Assembly: GCA_016717335.1 (NCBI GenBank)
Contig: JADKFS010000001.1
Span: 372,001 to 436,000, forward strand
From: Candidatus Ribeiella danica
GTDB taxonomy: Bacteria > Chloroflexota > Chloroflexia > Chloroflexales > Roseiflexaceae
Direction: 5' to 3'
Length of the DNA: 64,000 nucleotides
The notes under the pieces were generated by a model, which did no database searches, was not told the origin of the DNA, and saw only the letters and a list, made by a program, of their open reading frames with translations. This document shows positions 1 through 7,733 of this stretch, piece by piece. Within the stretch, counting starts at the first letter, position 1. Each line of letters starts with the position of its first letter. The position numbers and the translations under genes were made by a program.

Positions 1-1668
1 AGCGCGTCGGCCGCGGCGTCAGCCACGATCGACGAGCTCGACCAGGCGCTCACGCGCTACGCCGACATCCGCGAGGGTCTCTCGGCCGGGCGGGCCGCCG
101 CCGAGAAGGCCGCCGGTCAGGGCTACCGGATCGAGGGCGGGCTAGCTGCGTTCAATACCGCCGAGGGCACGCTGCGCCAGGCCGCCACAGCGATCGATCG
201 CGACATCGCCAGCGCGCGCGGGCTGCTCGACCAGGCCGAGGCGGCTCGCGCCCAGGGCGTGGCGCGCGGCGGCGGCATGCCCGCGCTCCGCCGCGAGAAC
301 GACGAGCGCTTGTCCAAGATCAAGCAGTCCGGCGAGCAGATCGACGCCGCGATCGCCGAGGGGCACGCGGCCTTCAAGCTGGTGGATCAGTTTGCCGAGA
401 ACACCTGGAGCGACATCCGCGGCAACGGCAGCGAGGCCGAGGCCGCCGCCGCGCGCGCGCGCGCCTTTTGGGATCGCGCCACGCAGCGCAACACGATGGA
501 GCAGCAGGACTTCCTGGGCGCGCACGAAGACCTGGACGAGGCCGACAAGCAGATCGCCTACGCGCGCACGCTGGTCGAGGCGATCCTGCAGCGGCTGAAG
601 GATCTGCAGGCCGCCCGCGATGCCGCGCGCGAGGAGATCGCGCTGGCCCAGAGCGATGTCGAGCAGGGCTGGAGCTTCGTCCACGCCAACGACCCCGATG
701 TCGGCAAAGACCCGGAGCGAGCGCTCGATGCGGCCGGCGCGCTGCTGCAGCAGTCCAACGCCGAGCTGGCCAAGGAGCGGCCCGACTGGCTGGCGATCGT
801 CAAGCAGGCCCAGGAGGCCAACCGCCTGGCCGACCAGGCGATCGCCAACGCGCGCAGCGAGGTCGAGGCGATGAACAAGCTGCGCGCGCAGGCCGAGCGC
901 GCCCAGCAGCTCGCCACCGCCGAGGTGCAGAAGATCGTCCAGTTCCTTGGGGTTCACAGCGACGACATCCCGGCCGCAGGCGAGCGCAAGGTGAGCGCGC
1001 TGCAGACTAGCGTCCAGCAGGCCTATGGGGCGCTCAAGGGGGCCGAGCGCGCCGAGGAGCAGGCCCGCGCCGACAGCCTGCGCGAGGCGATCACCCGCTA
1101 CACGGCGCTACAGGCCAGCGCGGACACGCTCTACGGCGAGATCTACGGCGCCTTCCAGCAGATCGACGAGCTGCGCAAGCGCCTCGCCGCCGAGGTCGAG
1201 CGGGCCACGCGCGCGATCGAGAACGCCGAGCGCCGGCTCCAGAGCTACGCCGCTGTCGTACGGCCCGGCTCCGAAGGCATCCGGCTGCTCGAGCAGGCCC
1301 GCGCCGCGCTCGCGTCGATCGGCAGCCCGCGCGGCGAGCAGGCGCTGAAGCGCGCGCTCGTAACCGCGGACGAAGCTCGCAAAGACGCGGAGCGCGCCGA
1401 CGCGCTCTTCCGCGACCAGGCTCGCCCGCTGCATGGGCCTAACCAGGGCGGCGACCTGGGCGACTTTGTGGCCGGCGCGGTGATCGGCTCGCTGCTGAGC
1501 GGCGGCGACCATCATCATCGTCATGGCGGTGGCGGCGGTGGCTGGGGCGGCGGTGGCGGCGGCGGTGGCGGGTGGGGTGGCGGTAGCAGCAGCGGCGGTG
1601 GCTGGGGCGGCGGCAGCAGCAGCGGCGGCAGCTGGGGCGGCGGCAGCAGCAGCGGCGGCGGGTGGTAG
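1..1668 (+). CDS. C-terminal part of a coiled-coil protein with Gly/Ser/Trp-rich tail (TPM-family-like)
   Basis: The frame is open from the first base, so the 5' end lies outside the window. About 490 residues are long, charged, Ala/Glu/Arg-rich helices with heptad character, predicted coiled coil. They are followed by a short hydrophobic stretch (DFVAGAVIGSLLSGG), a His cluster and a tail of repeated GGGW/GSSSGG units ending in Trp. This layout (helical body plus GGW/SGG tail) is known from membrane-anchored proteins with an N-terminal TPM (YgcG/Psb32) domain. The TPM domain itself would be upstream and is not seen, so the family is inference. Other Gly-rich coiled-coil envelope proteins remain possible. 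The role is unknown. Confidence 0.6.
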   Translation, partial: SASAAASATIDELDQALTRYADIREGLSAGRAAAEKAAGQGYRIEGGLAAFNTAEGTLRQAATAIDRDIASARGLLDQAEAARAQGVARGGGMPALRRENDERLSKIKQSGEQIDAAIAEGHAAFKLVDQFAENTWSDIRGNGSEAEAAAARARAFWDRATQRNTMEQQDFLGAHEDLDEADKQIAYARTLVEAILQRLKDLQAARDAAREEIALAQSDVEQGWSFVHANDPDVGKDPERALDAAGALLQQSNAELAKERPDWLAIVKQAQEANRLADQAIANARSEVEAMNKLRAQAERAQQLATAEVQKIVQFLGVHSDDIPAAGERKVSALQTSVQQAYGALKGAERAEEQARADSLREAITRYTALQASADTLYGEIYGAFQQIDELRKRLAAEVERATRAIENAERRLQSYAAVVRPGSEGIRLLEQARAALASIGSPRGEQALKRALVTADEARKDAERADALFRDQARPLHGPNQGGDLGDFVAGAVIGSLLSGGDHHHRHGGGGGGWGGGGGGGGGWGGGSSSGGGWGGGSSSGGSWGGGSSSGGGW

Positions 1669-1705
1669 CATCCCGCGAATCATCGGCAAGAGCGCAGCAC
1701 ATGAT

Positions 1706-1744
1706 AAAAAGGGTGCGGTGGCGTCGAAGACGCTCCCGCACCCT
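1706..1744 (-). terminator. Intrinsic terminator for the zinc-ribbon gene
   Basis: Read on the minus strand, an 8-bp GC-rich outer stem (GGGTGCGG with CCGCACCC) and a 5-bp inner stem with GAA loop are followed directly by five T. It sits just downstream of the minus-strand zinc-ribbon gene. The plus-strand gene ending at 1668 also meets this hairpin but has no T-run on its side. Confidence 0.75.
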
Positions 1745-1767
1745 TCACCGTGTGGCCGGCGGCCGGA

Positions 1768-1974
1768 TCAGGCGGGGCTGGCTTTCGTCGTCTCCCAAGG
1801 CAGCAGCGCATCGGGCGATTTGGCGGCCGGACGCGGCGCGCGCACGAGCAGCTGCGGCCCATAGACAAAAAAGGCCCCGTGATCTTTGCAGATCAGCACA
1901 TCCCGCTCGGCCGAAAGCTTCCCACCGCAGTCGGGGCAGGTGGGTGGCTTGGCTTGAGGCTCGCGTTGAAACAT
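1768..1974 (-). CDS. Small zinc-ribbon protein, function unknown
   Basis: A 68-residue protein with one clear CPDCGGKL motif at residues 13-20 and a further Cys in LICKDHG. Together they look like a compact zinc ribbon, although a fourth canonical Cys is absent and His may substitute. The start is chosen by GAGGAG about 6 bases upstream of ATG. The gene has its own near-consensus promoter (2074-2102) and its own terminator (1706-1744). Its 5' leader contains a second terminator-like hairpin (2001-2027), so expression may be conditional. No function can be assigned. Confidence 0.7.
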   Translation of the reverse strand: MFQREPQAKPPTCPDCGGKLSAERDVLICKDHGAFFVYGPQLLVRAPRPAAKSPDALLPWETTKASPA

Positions 1975-2000
1975 CGTGGTCTCCTCTCAAACTGCCCAAC

Positions 2001-2027
2001 AAAAAACCCACCTCGCTACGAGGTGGG
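2001..2027 (-). terminator. Terminator-like hairpin inside the 5' leader (possible attenuator)
   Basis: On the minus strand a perfect 9-bp stem (CCCACCTCG with CGAGGTGGG, loop TAG) is followed by six T. It lies about 40 bases after the predicted transcription start and about 30 bases before the start codon of the zinc-ribbon gene. It would therefore stop transcription before the gene unless antagonised. No clear competing structure was identified. Confidence 0.65.
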
Positions 2028-2073
2028 CGCCAATTGCCCTGGACGGCAAGCATCGCCGATATTGGGTAGCTCT

Positions 2074-2102
2074 ATCATACCACCTTTTGGGCAAGTTGTA
2101 AA
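2074..2102 (-). promoter_or_regulatory. Sigma70-type promoter for the zinc-ribbon gene
   Basis: Minus strand: -35 TTTACA, 17-bp spacer, -10 TATGAT. This predicts a transcript starting near 2067 and a leader of about 93 bases. Confidence 0.7.
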
Positions 2103-2369
2103 GCCAGCGTAAATATAGCCAAAATTGGCTAGATGAATATCTAGTAATCTGCTCGATTGTGTAGTATACTAGTCTTCACGTGAACAGGTCAGCACATTCT
2201 TATGTAGCCTCGCTGGGCGACCACAAGTTCACGCACACGCATAGGCATCAACCCACGCTCGTTGGCTCCTTCCCCGCATGCAGGAAGCCCTGGCCTGTGC
2301 CACTAAAGTCACACCACGCCGGCAAGTTGCTTGCGGAGGTCAAAGACGACCTCGAAAGGAGACAAGTCG

Positions 2370-2762
2370 ATGATCGACTCCTCTATTCAGCGACTGCTTG
2401 AACAAGCGATCGATTCGCCGACCAAGCTACAGCTCAGCCTATTGTTCTACGAAAACCGGCGACTCGAGGGCACCGCCGCGCAGTTCGCCAACCGGATCTA
2501 CCAGGATATCTGGAGCACGCGTGAGGCGCTGCGCGAGCTGACCGAAGATGGGATTCTGATCGCGGCCAACCTGGCCGGCGAGTCGATCTACCGCTACCGC
2601 CCGCGGCCCGAACACGTCGAGGCGATCGCGCTGCTGGCGCAGAGCTACAACGAGCCGCTGGAGCGAGACGCAATCCAGCGGGCCGTGCGCGAGGCCGCCA
2701 GCTACGCAAGCTATCGCCGCACATCCCACACCGCCACCGCGTTCGAGCGTCAGGCCCTCTGA
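2370..2762 (+). CDS. Small winged-helix-like putative regulator
   Basis: A 130-residue basic/helical protein. The start at 2370 is preceded by AAAGGAGA at good spacing; an upstream in-frame ATG at 2331 has no ribosome site. Residues about 8-75 look like a winged helix-turn-helix: helices, then STREALRELTEDGIL as a recognition-helix-like segment, and a wing ending SIYRYRP. The fold is inferred from this pattern, with no family match claimed. The remainder is helical and could dimerise. The gene is monocistronic, with a strong terminator just downstream. Confidence 0.6.
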   Translation: MIDSSIQRLLEQAIDSPTKLQLSLLFYENRRLEGTAAQFANRIYQDIWSTREALRELTEDGILIAANLAGESIYRYRPRPEHVEAIALLAQSYNEPLERDAIQRAVREAASYASYRRTSHTATAFERQAL

Positions 2763-2803
2763 TGTAATCTTGCACTGTCCGCCGGTCGTTTTGGCTGCCT
2801 GCC

Positions 2804-2830
2804 CTACCCCCATTCGGGGGTAGGTTTTTT
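2804..2830 (+). terminator. Intrinsic terminator
   Basis: CTACCCCC-ATT(C)-GGGGGTAG hairpin followed by GTTTTTT, 42 bases after the stop of the winged-helix gene. This is a textbook rho-independent terminator. Confidence 0.9.
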
Positions 2831-2936
2831 ACGTGGTACAATCCGATCGACCCCAAGCAAACGTAGATCATGGTGTAACGCTGGCGCGATACGCGCGACT
2901 ATACGGTACCGTGCGACCCAAGAGGAGAGACAGACG

Positions 2937-3551
2937 ATGTTTAACGCCTTTCGCAAAAAATACGACCGCGCCACCCCGGAGGTGCAGGATCGCATCCCGC
3001 CCGGCCAGTACCTGACCGAGAAATTCCCGGTGCTTCACTACGGCAGCGTGCCAGCCTACCGCGACCTCGAGAAGACCTGGGATCTGCGTATCTGGGGCGA
3101 GATCGCGGAGCCGGCGCAGCTCTCGTTCGCCGCGTTCCGCGCGCTCCCGACCATCCACGTCACGACCGATATCCACTGCGTGACGCGCTGGTCGAAGCTG
3201 GACACGCAGTGGGAGGGCGTGCAGTTCAAGGAGTTTCTCAAGCACATCCCGGCGCTCAAGCCGACGGCGCGGTTCGTGCTTGCACACTGCGAGCAGGGCT
3301 TCACCGCCAACGTCCCGCTCGAGGTCCTGATGGAAGACGATGCCATGCTGGCCTACAAGTACGAGGGGCAGGAGCTCACGCCCGACCACGGCTACCCGCT
3401 GCGGCTGCTGACACCGAAGAAGTACTTCTGGAAGAGCGCGAAGTGGCTGCGCGGCCTCGAGTTCCTGTCCGAAGACCAGTTTGGGTTCTGGGAGCGCTAC
3501 GGCTACAACAACAACGCCGACCCGTGGAAGGAAGAGCGCTACTCCGACTAA
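2937..3551 (+). CDS. Molybdopterin-dependent oxidoreductase (sulfite-oxidase fold)
   Basis: A 204-residue stand-alone oxidoreductase molybdopterin-binding domain of the sulfite oxidase/MsrP (YedY) fold. The Cys in HCVTRWSK (Cys81) is in the position of the conserved molybdenum ligand, and the family's GYPLRLLTP and WRxGLEF-like segments follow. There is no Tat signal, heme domain or dimerisation domain, so it is probably a cytoplasmic, minimal member; the substrate is unknown. The start follows AGAGGAGA. It appears to be monocistronic. Confidence 0.85.
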   Translation: MFNAFRKKYDRATPEVQDRIPPGQYLTEKFPVLHYGSVPAYRDLEKTWDLRIWGEIAEPAQLSFAAFRALPTIHVTTDIHCVTRWSKLDTQWEGVQFKEFLKHIPALKPTARFVLAHCEQGFTANVPLEVLMEDDAMLAYKYEGQELTPDHGYPLRLLTPKKYFWKSAKWLRGLEFLSEDQFGFWERYGYNNNADPWKEERYSD

Positions 3552-3614
3552 GAAAGCAGGGAGCGTGCAGTCTGCCCCTCGCCCGCTCCCGGCGCGGGGA
3601 GCGGGCGCATGAAT

Positions 3615-3657
3615 GGCGCTGGAGTGCGGCGCGCTTTGCGCGCCGCACTCCAGCGCC
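3615..3657. repeat. Perfect 19-bp inverted repeat with 5-nt loop
   Basis: Arms at 3615-3633 and 3639-3657 are perfectly complementary with loop CTTTG. There is no T-run on either side, so it is not a standard terminator. It belongs to a set of intergenic hairpins of the same geometry but different sequence (9296, 18969, 35966, 37730). Confidence 0.9.
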
Positions 3658-3679
3658 AAAACCATATGGAATGCGAGCG

Positions 3680-4405
3680 ATGAGCGAAGCTAGCTCCTGG
3701 CCAACAACCTTCGAGGAGGCGCAGGCGCTGCAGGAACGTCTGCGCAGCGAGGTGATCACCCGCGACGACTTCGGCGCAATCGGCACGGTCGCCGGGGTCG
3801 ACGCGGGCTACGAGAACGATCCGGCCGACGCGGGGCTGGTTCTGGCGCGCGCCGCGATCGTCGTGCTGGCCTACCCCTCGCTCCAGCCGCTCGACTACAC
3901 GATCGCCCGCCGCCCGGCGACCTTCCCCTACGTCCCGGGGTTCCTGTCGTTCCGCGAGACCCCGGCGGTGATCGCGGCGCTCGAGCAGCTGCGCGTGCGT
4001 CCCGACCTGCTGATCTGCGACGGCCAGGGGATCGCGCACCCGCGCCGCTTCGGCATCGCCTGCCACGTCGGGCTGCTGGCGGGGCTACCCTCGATCGGCT
4101 GCGCGAAATCGCTGCTGACCGGGCGCCACGGCCCGGTGCCGGACGAGCGCGGCGCCTTCGTGCCGCTGCTCCACCGCGGCGAGCAGATCGGCGTGGCGCT
4201 GCGCACGCGCCCCGGCACCAAGCCGCTGTACATCTCGCCCGGCCACCGGATCAGCCTGGCCACGGCGATCCAGTTCGTCATGGCCTGCACCACCAAATAC
4301 CGCCTGCCCGAGACCACCCGCGCCGCCGACGGCCTGGCCTCGCACGGCAGGGTGCCCGCGATCGCCCCGGACGCGGAGCGCGGCGAGCAGCAGCGGCTGC
4401 TCTAG
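3680..4405 (+). CDS. nfi: Endonuclease V
   Basis: A 241-residue deoxyinosine 3' endonuclease for repair of deaminated bases. The family motifs are in order: VAGVDAGY (metal Asp41), YVPGFLSFRE (Glu93), ICDGQGIAHPRRFGIACH (Asp114) and GCAKSLLTG (Lys143). The length is normal for the family. An in-frame ATG at 3671 is an alternative start; 3680 is chosen because a GGA lies nine bases before it. The perfect 19-bp hairpin ends just upstream, so the leader is short or shared. Confidence 0.93.
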   Translation: MSEASSWPTTFEEAQALQERLRSEVITRDDFGAIGTVAGVDAGYENDPADAGLVLARAAIVVLAYPSLQPLDYTIARRPATFPYVPGFLSFRETPAVIAALEQLRVRPDLLICDGQGIAHPRRFGIACHVGLLAGLPSIGCAKSLLTGRHGPVPDERGAFVPLLHRGEQIGVALRTRPGTKPLYISPGHRISLATAIQFVMACTTKYRLPETTRAADGLASHGRVPAIAPDAERGEQQRLL

Positions 4406-4431
4406 AACGTCGGTTAAGTATTCGAGATTTG

Positions 4432-4505
4432 CTCACGCAAAGCCGCAAAGCCGCAAAGAGGTTGCATTTCTTATGGCTTTGCGAGCTTGGCGACTTTGCG
4501 TGAGA
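4432..4505. repeat. Inverted short-repeat array (GCAAAGCC family)
   Basis: CTCACGCAAAG at the left and CTTTGCGTGAG at the right form the outer arms. Inside are repeated CGCAAAGC units on one side and GGCTTTGCG/GCGACTTTGCG on the other. It lies between the convergent nfi and DUF2071 genes. Confidence 0.8.
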
Positions 4506-4556
4506 ATAATTCTCGACCGACACGCCTCAAGCCCTACACCCCTTCGCTCCCTCGGC

Positions 4557-5300
4557 TCAGCGCCTGCCGACCGGCTCCAGCAGCCAGGCGACGACGTCGA
4601 GGCGGCGGGCGAAGTGCAGCAGCGGCGCGGGGGCGGGAAGCTCAAGCCCGATCTGGCGCGCCATGGTATTGACGCGCAGCGCGGCCTCGGCCGGCTGCAG
4701 CGGCCAGGGCGCGTGGTGGATCTCGCCGCGCCAGACCCAGCCGCGCCGATTTGCGGCGTAGAGGCAGTAGCGCTCGGTCAGCCAGTGGTCGATCGTGCCG
4801 GGCCGCGAGCGGTAGACCGGGCCAGACGGCCGGTACCACGCCTGAAGCTGCGCGCCGGGCGCGCCGCGATGGGTGCGCTCGCTGGAGTACGTCACCGCGT
4901 CGCCGTCGCGCAGCGAGGAGATCCGCGCGTCGTAGTACGGCAGGTGAAAGACCTCGCGCGCCACGCGCACCGCGAGCGGGTCGGCCGCGTCCAGGCTGAA
5001 GAACCACACCCCCGGCTTGCCCTCGGCGACGACGTAGGTGCGGACGTTCAGCTCGGGGAACGCCGAGACCCTCGGCAGCGACGGCGTGTAGCGCGGCCGC
5101 ACGCCCGCCATGCGGAACGGCACCACGCCGAGCCAGGCGGCGCCGTCGAAGGTGTCGAGCTCCAGCGAGCGCGGGAGCCGATCGCGCAGCGTGGCGATCG
5201 GCACCGGCCAGTGCATGAACAGCAGGTCGTGCCACTGCATCGCCAGCGCCCAGCGCCGGCGCGGCACATCCCAGGGACGGTGGGCGCTATCGGCGAGCAT
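4557..5300 (-). CDS. DUF2071 (YqjF-type) protein
   Basis: A 247-residue member of the DUF2071 family, recognised by LLFMHWPVP near the N-terminus, WLGVVPFRMAGVRPR, FPELNVRTYV and FFSLDAAD in the middle, and LTERYCLYA towards the end. The biochemical function of the family is not established. The start at 5300 is preceded by AAGGA at seven bases; an ATG further up at 5354 lacks a site. It is divergent from the holin-like gene. Confidence 0.85.
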   Translation of the reverse strand: MLADSAHRPWDVPRRRWALAMQWHDLLFMHWPVPIATLRDRLPRSLELDTFDGAAWLGVVPFRMAGVRPRYTPSLPRVSAFPELNVRTYVVAEGKPGVWFFSLDAADPLAVRVAREVFHLPYYDARISSLRDGDAVTYSSERTHRGAPGAQLQAWYRPSGPVYRSRPGTIDHWLTERYCLYAANRRGWVWRGEIHHAPWPLQPAEAALRVNTMARQIGLELPAPAPLLHFARRLDVVAWLLEPVGRR

Positions 5301-5419
5301 CGGCGGTCCTTGGCTGCTGCCTGGCTGCGAAATCATTCGATTATTGTATACCACATCTGAAGAGCTGATTTGAGGGGTATAATACTGCCTGGTCTGTCTC
5401 TAAATCCTGGAGTGTCGTG

Positions 5420-5845
5420 ATGCTGCCACCTCCACCGCCGGCCGACCGCTGGCGCCAGGCGCGCTCGATCGTCCTGCGCTGGCTGATCAGCACGCTCTCG
5501 ATCTTCGCCGCCGTGGTGCTCGTGCCGGGCATCGAGTTCGTCGGCCCCGGCTGGGAGCTCGGCATCGTCGCGCTGGTCTTCGGCCTGGTGAACATCGCCC
5601 TGCGGCCCATCCTGACCTTGCTGACCTGCCCGCTGGTCATTCTGTCGCTCGGGCTGTTCGCGCTGGTGATCAACGCCCTGCTGCTGCTGCTGACGGCTCA
5701 GATCGCCGCTAGCTTCGGCGTGCAGTTCCGGGTCGACGGCTTCTGGTCGGCGGTGCTCGGCGGCCTGGTAATCTCGATCGCCAGCCTGCTGCTGAACGCG
5801 CTGGCGGGCGAGTCGCCGGTGCGGGTGGTTATGCGACGCGAGTAG
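5420..5845 (+). CDS. Four-helix membrane protein, phage holin superfamily IV type
   Basis: A 141-residue hydrophobic protein with four predicted transmembrane helices, matching the small conserved membrane family annotated as phage holin superfamily IV. Signs are FVGPGWELGIVALVFGLVN and NIALRPILTLLTCPL, ending in a short Arg-rich tail. No phage genes are nearby, so a lytic role is not implied. GGAG precedes ATG by seven bases. A -10 TATAAT lies at 5378-5383. Confidence 0.8.
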   Translation: MLPPPPPADRWRQARSIVLRWLISTLSIFAAVVLVPGIEFVGPGWELGIVALVFGLVNIALRPILTLLTCPLVILSLGLFALVINALLLLLTAQIAASFGVQFRVDGFWSAVLGGLVISIASLLLNALAGESPVRVVMRRE

Positions 5846-5890
5846 CCAGCTGTTGGCGGACATTCGCGCAATTCGCGGGTTCTTGGTGCT

Positions 5891-7582
5891 CTAGAAGATC
5901 GCCCGCAGGAAGGTTCCGGCGACCCAGCCCGCGCGCCCGTCGGTCGTGCGGGCGCGCCACCAGTTGTGGCCGTCGGCCGGGCGCGGGCCCTCCAGCAGTG
6001 TCATCTGCGTGCCGGGCGGCAGCAGCGCCTGGATCTTGCCGCCCAGGCCCGGCTGGTCGCGCATGCGCAGCGGGTCGCCGCCGGTGCCCGACACCTCCGC
6101 CCGGCCGCCGACGCGCAGGGCGGGCGGCTGCACGAACTCTCCGCCGGCCAGCCGGCGGATGGCCGTGAGCGAGGGCGCGAACGCGTACAGCGCGCCGGTG
6201 GTGTGGACGAACCGCCGGAAGTCGAGGTCGCGGTCGGGCCGGCCGGCGCGGTGCAGCCGGTTCGTGCCGGGGTCGTCGCCGATCACCGGGTCCGGGCCGT
6301 CGCCCTCGCTCTGGAAGGATGCGCTGTTCGCCCAGGTCTGCTGCAGAAACTCGAACTGCTCCTCGATGCCGGCCATGAAGGCGTTGAACAGCAGCCCGCG
6401 GTCGGCGTCGACGCCGTGGCCGCGGCCGGCGGCCGGGTCGAACGGGGCGCCGAACGGGATGCCGCGGCGCAGGATGCGCCGCGACTGATCGCCAAGCGCC
6501 CGGCTGCGCGGGTAGACCTTGCGGATGTGCGCGAAGCGCGGCGTCTTCTGGCCCTGCGGGTCGTCGTCGTAGCGGAAGTCGTTGTCGTCGGCGGGGTCTT
6601 GGGCCGGGCGGTTGTCGCGCTCGGGCGCGTGCGCGAGCGGCGTGCCGCTGCGCCAGCGGCCGACCAGCTTGGCCGCCAGCTGATCGGCGGTCAGGCCGTC
6701 GCTGGCAGGCAGCGACTGGGCGCACGCGATTACCTGGGCCCACCAGCCGGGCACATCCTGCGCCAGGCGGCGAAAGACCTGGAACGAGCCATCCTGCATC
6801 CAGGCCGGGCTGGTCTGCGTGAAGCCGTCCTCGCGCGGCTGGCCGAGCACGAACTCGCCCGCGGCGATCATCTCGGTGCCGGGGTGGCCGTCCTGCTCAC
6901 TCGGGTTCGCGGGGTTGGTCGGGTGGAAGCCGCGCACGCCGGGCTGCGAGATGCCGTCCTTGAAGCCGAAGTGCTCGTGGCCGGCGCGCTCGTCGGGCAG
7001 GGTGTCGCCGCGCTGCTCGAAGACGATCGCCACGCGGTGCTGCGCCAGCAGCGCGCGCTGCTTATCAAGCTGCACGGCCAGGTCGCCCTCGTCGTCGGCG
7101 GCGATCGTGAGCATGGCGTCGGCCGGCTGCTGGCCGGAGCCGCCGACCAGCCAGCGCCCCGGCGCGCTGAGCCCCTGGTCGCGCATCGCGTCGGCGCGCG
7201 CGGCCGGCCCCTCGCGAAAGGCCGGGAAGGCCTGCAGATCAGGATCGAGCGCGGGGCCGAGCTTGATCAGCCCCGGCCGGGTGAAGCTGACGTTGACCCA
7301 GACCGCCTTGAGGCTCTGCGGGTCGTCGCCGCCCTGGTTGCGCCGGGCCAGGCTGAACTGCGCGTTGAAGGTCGCCACCTGCTTGGTCGTCGCGATCCGC
7401 GGCGCCAGCTCGGCCAGCCAGGCGCGCCCGCTCGCGCCGTCGGCGAACTGCAGGAACAGAAAGACCTGGTGATCTTTGAGGAAGCCGGCCAGGATGTTCC
7501 CCTGAATCTCCTCGGAGCTTCGTAGCGGCAGGTCGGCCGGCGTGTCGGCCTGGGCGGGCGGCGTCGAGCTGGAGTTTGTCAT
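5891..7582 (-). CDS. Dyp-type peroxidase fused to a C-terminal SH3-like domain
   Basis: A 563-residue heme peroxidase. The DyP signature GFKDGISQP is present, together with AHIRKVYPRS, RGLLFNAFMAGIEEQFEF and a RFVHTTGALYAFAPSL segment equivalent to the family's C-terminal motif. About 70 further residues (from LRVGGRAEV to WVAGTFLRAIF) read as a bacterial SH3 domain, an unusual addition. No signal peptide or Tat motif is seen at the chosen start. That start is preceded by GGAGGTG. An open frame extends far upstream but is not coding-like. The substrate is unknown. Confidence 0.88.
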   Translation of the reverse strand: MTNSSSTPPAQADTPADLPLRSSEEIQGNILAGFLKDHQVFLFLQFADGASGRAWLAELAPRIATTKQVATFNAQFSLARRNQGGDDPQSLKAVWVNVSFTRPGLIKLGPALDPDLQAFPAFREGPAARADAMRDQGLSAPGRWLVGGSGQQPADAMLTIAADDEGDLAVQLDKQRALLAQHRVAIVFEQRGDTLPDERAGHEHFGFKDGISQPGVRGFHPTNPANPSEQDGHPGTEMIAAGEFVLGQPREDGFTQTSPAWMQDGSFQVFRRLAQDVPGWWAQVIACAQSLPASDGLTADQLAAKLVGRWRSGTPLAHAPERDNRPAQDPADDNDFRYDDDPQGQKTPRFAHIRKVYPRSRALGDQSRRILRRGIPFGAPFDPAAGRGHGVDADRGLLFNAFMAGIEEQFEFLQQTWANSASFQSEGDGPDPVIGDDPGTNRLHRAGRPDRDLDFRRFVHTTGALYAFAPSLTAIRRLAGGEFVQPPALRVGGRAEVSGTGGDPLRMRDQPGLGGKIQALLPPGTQMTLLEGPRPADGHNWWRARTTDGRAGWVAGTFLRAIF

Positions 7583-7733
7583 CAGGCACCTCCACATTTG
7601 AGCGGATTCTCTACCGGCGTTCTGGCGCCTTCGCACGATCGGCAAACGGGCAGGGCAAGGGGCGCGGCGGCGCGCGTTCTTTGTACTGACGAAGCGGGGC
7701 CGACTTTGGTTACGAGCCGTGGAGAGGCGAGCT

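Larger units (their letters stand above)
1975..2369. other. Intergenic region with divergent control signals
   Basis: This stretch holds the minus-strand promoter and leader hairpin of the zinc-ribbon gene (2001-2102). On the plus strand there is a possible -10 (TATACT near 2165) without a good -35 for the following gene. A short open frame at 2180-2401 has no ribosome site and overlaps the next gene's start, so it was not called. Confidence 0.5.

Noticed and set aside
2180..2401. 73-codon open frame upstream of the winged-helix gene
   Set aside because: No ribosome site, atypical composition, and it overlaps the start of a better-supported gene.
5420..5845. Prophage holin
   Set aside because: The family name is historical; no phage structural, lysis or integration genes are nearby.
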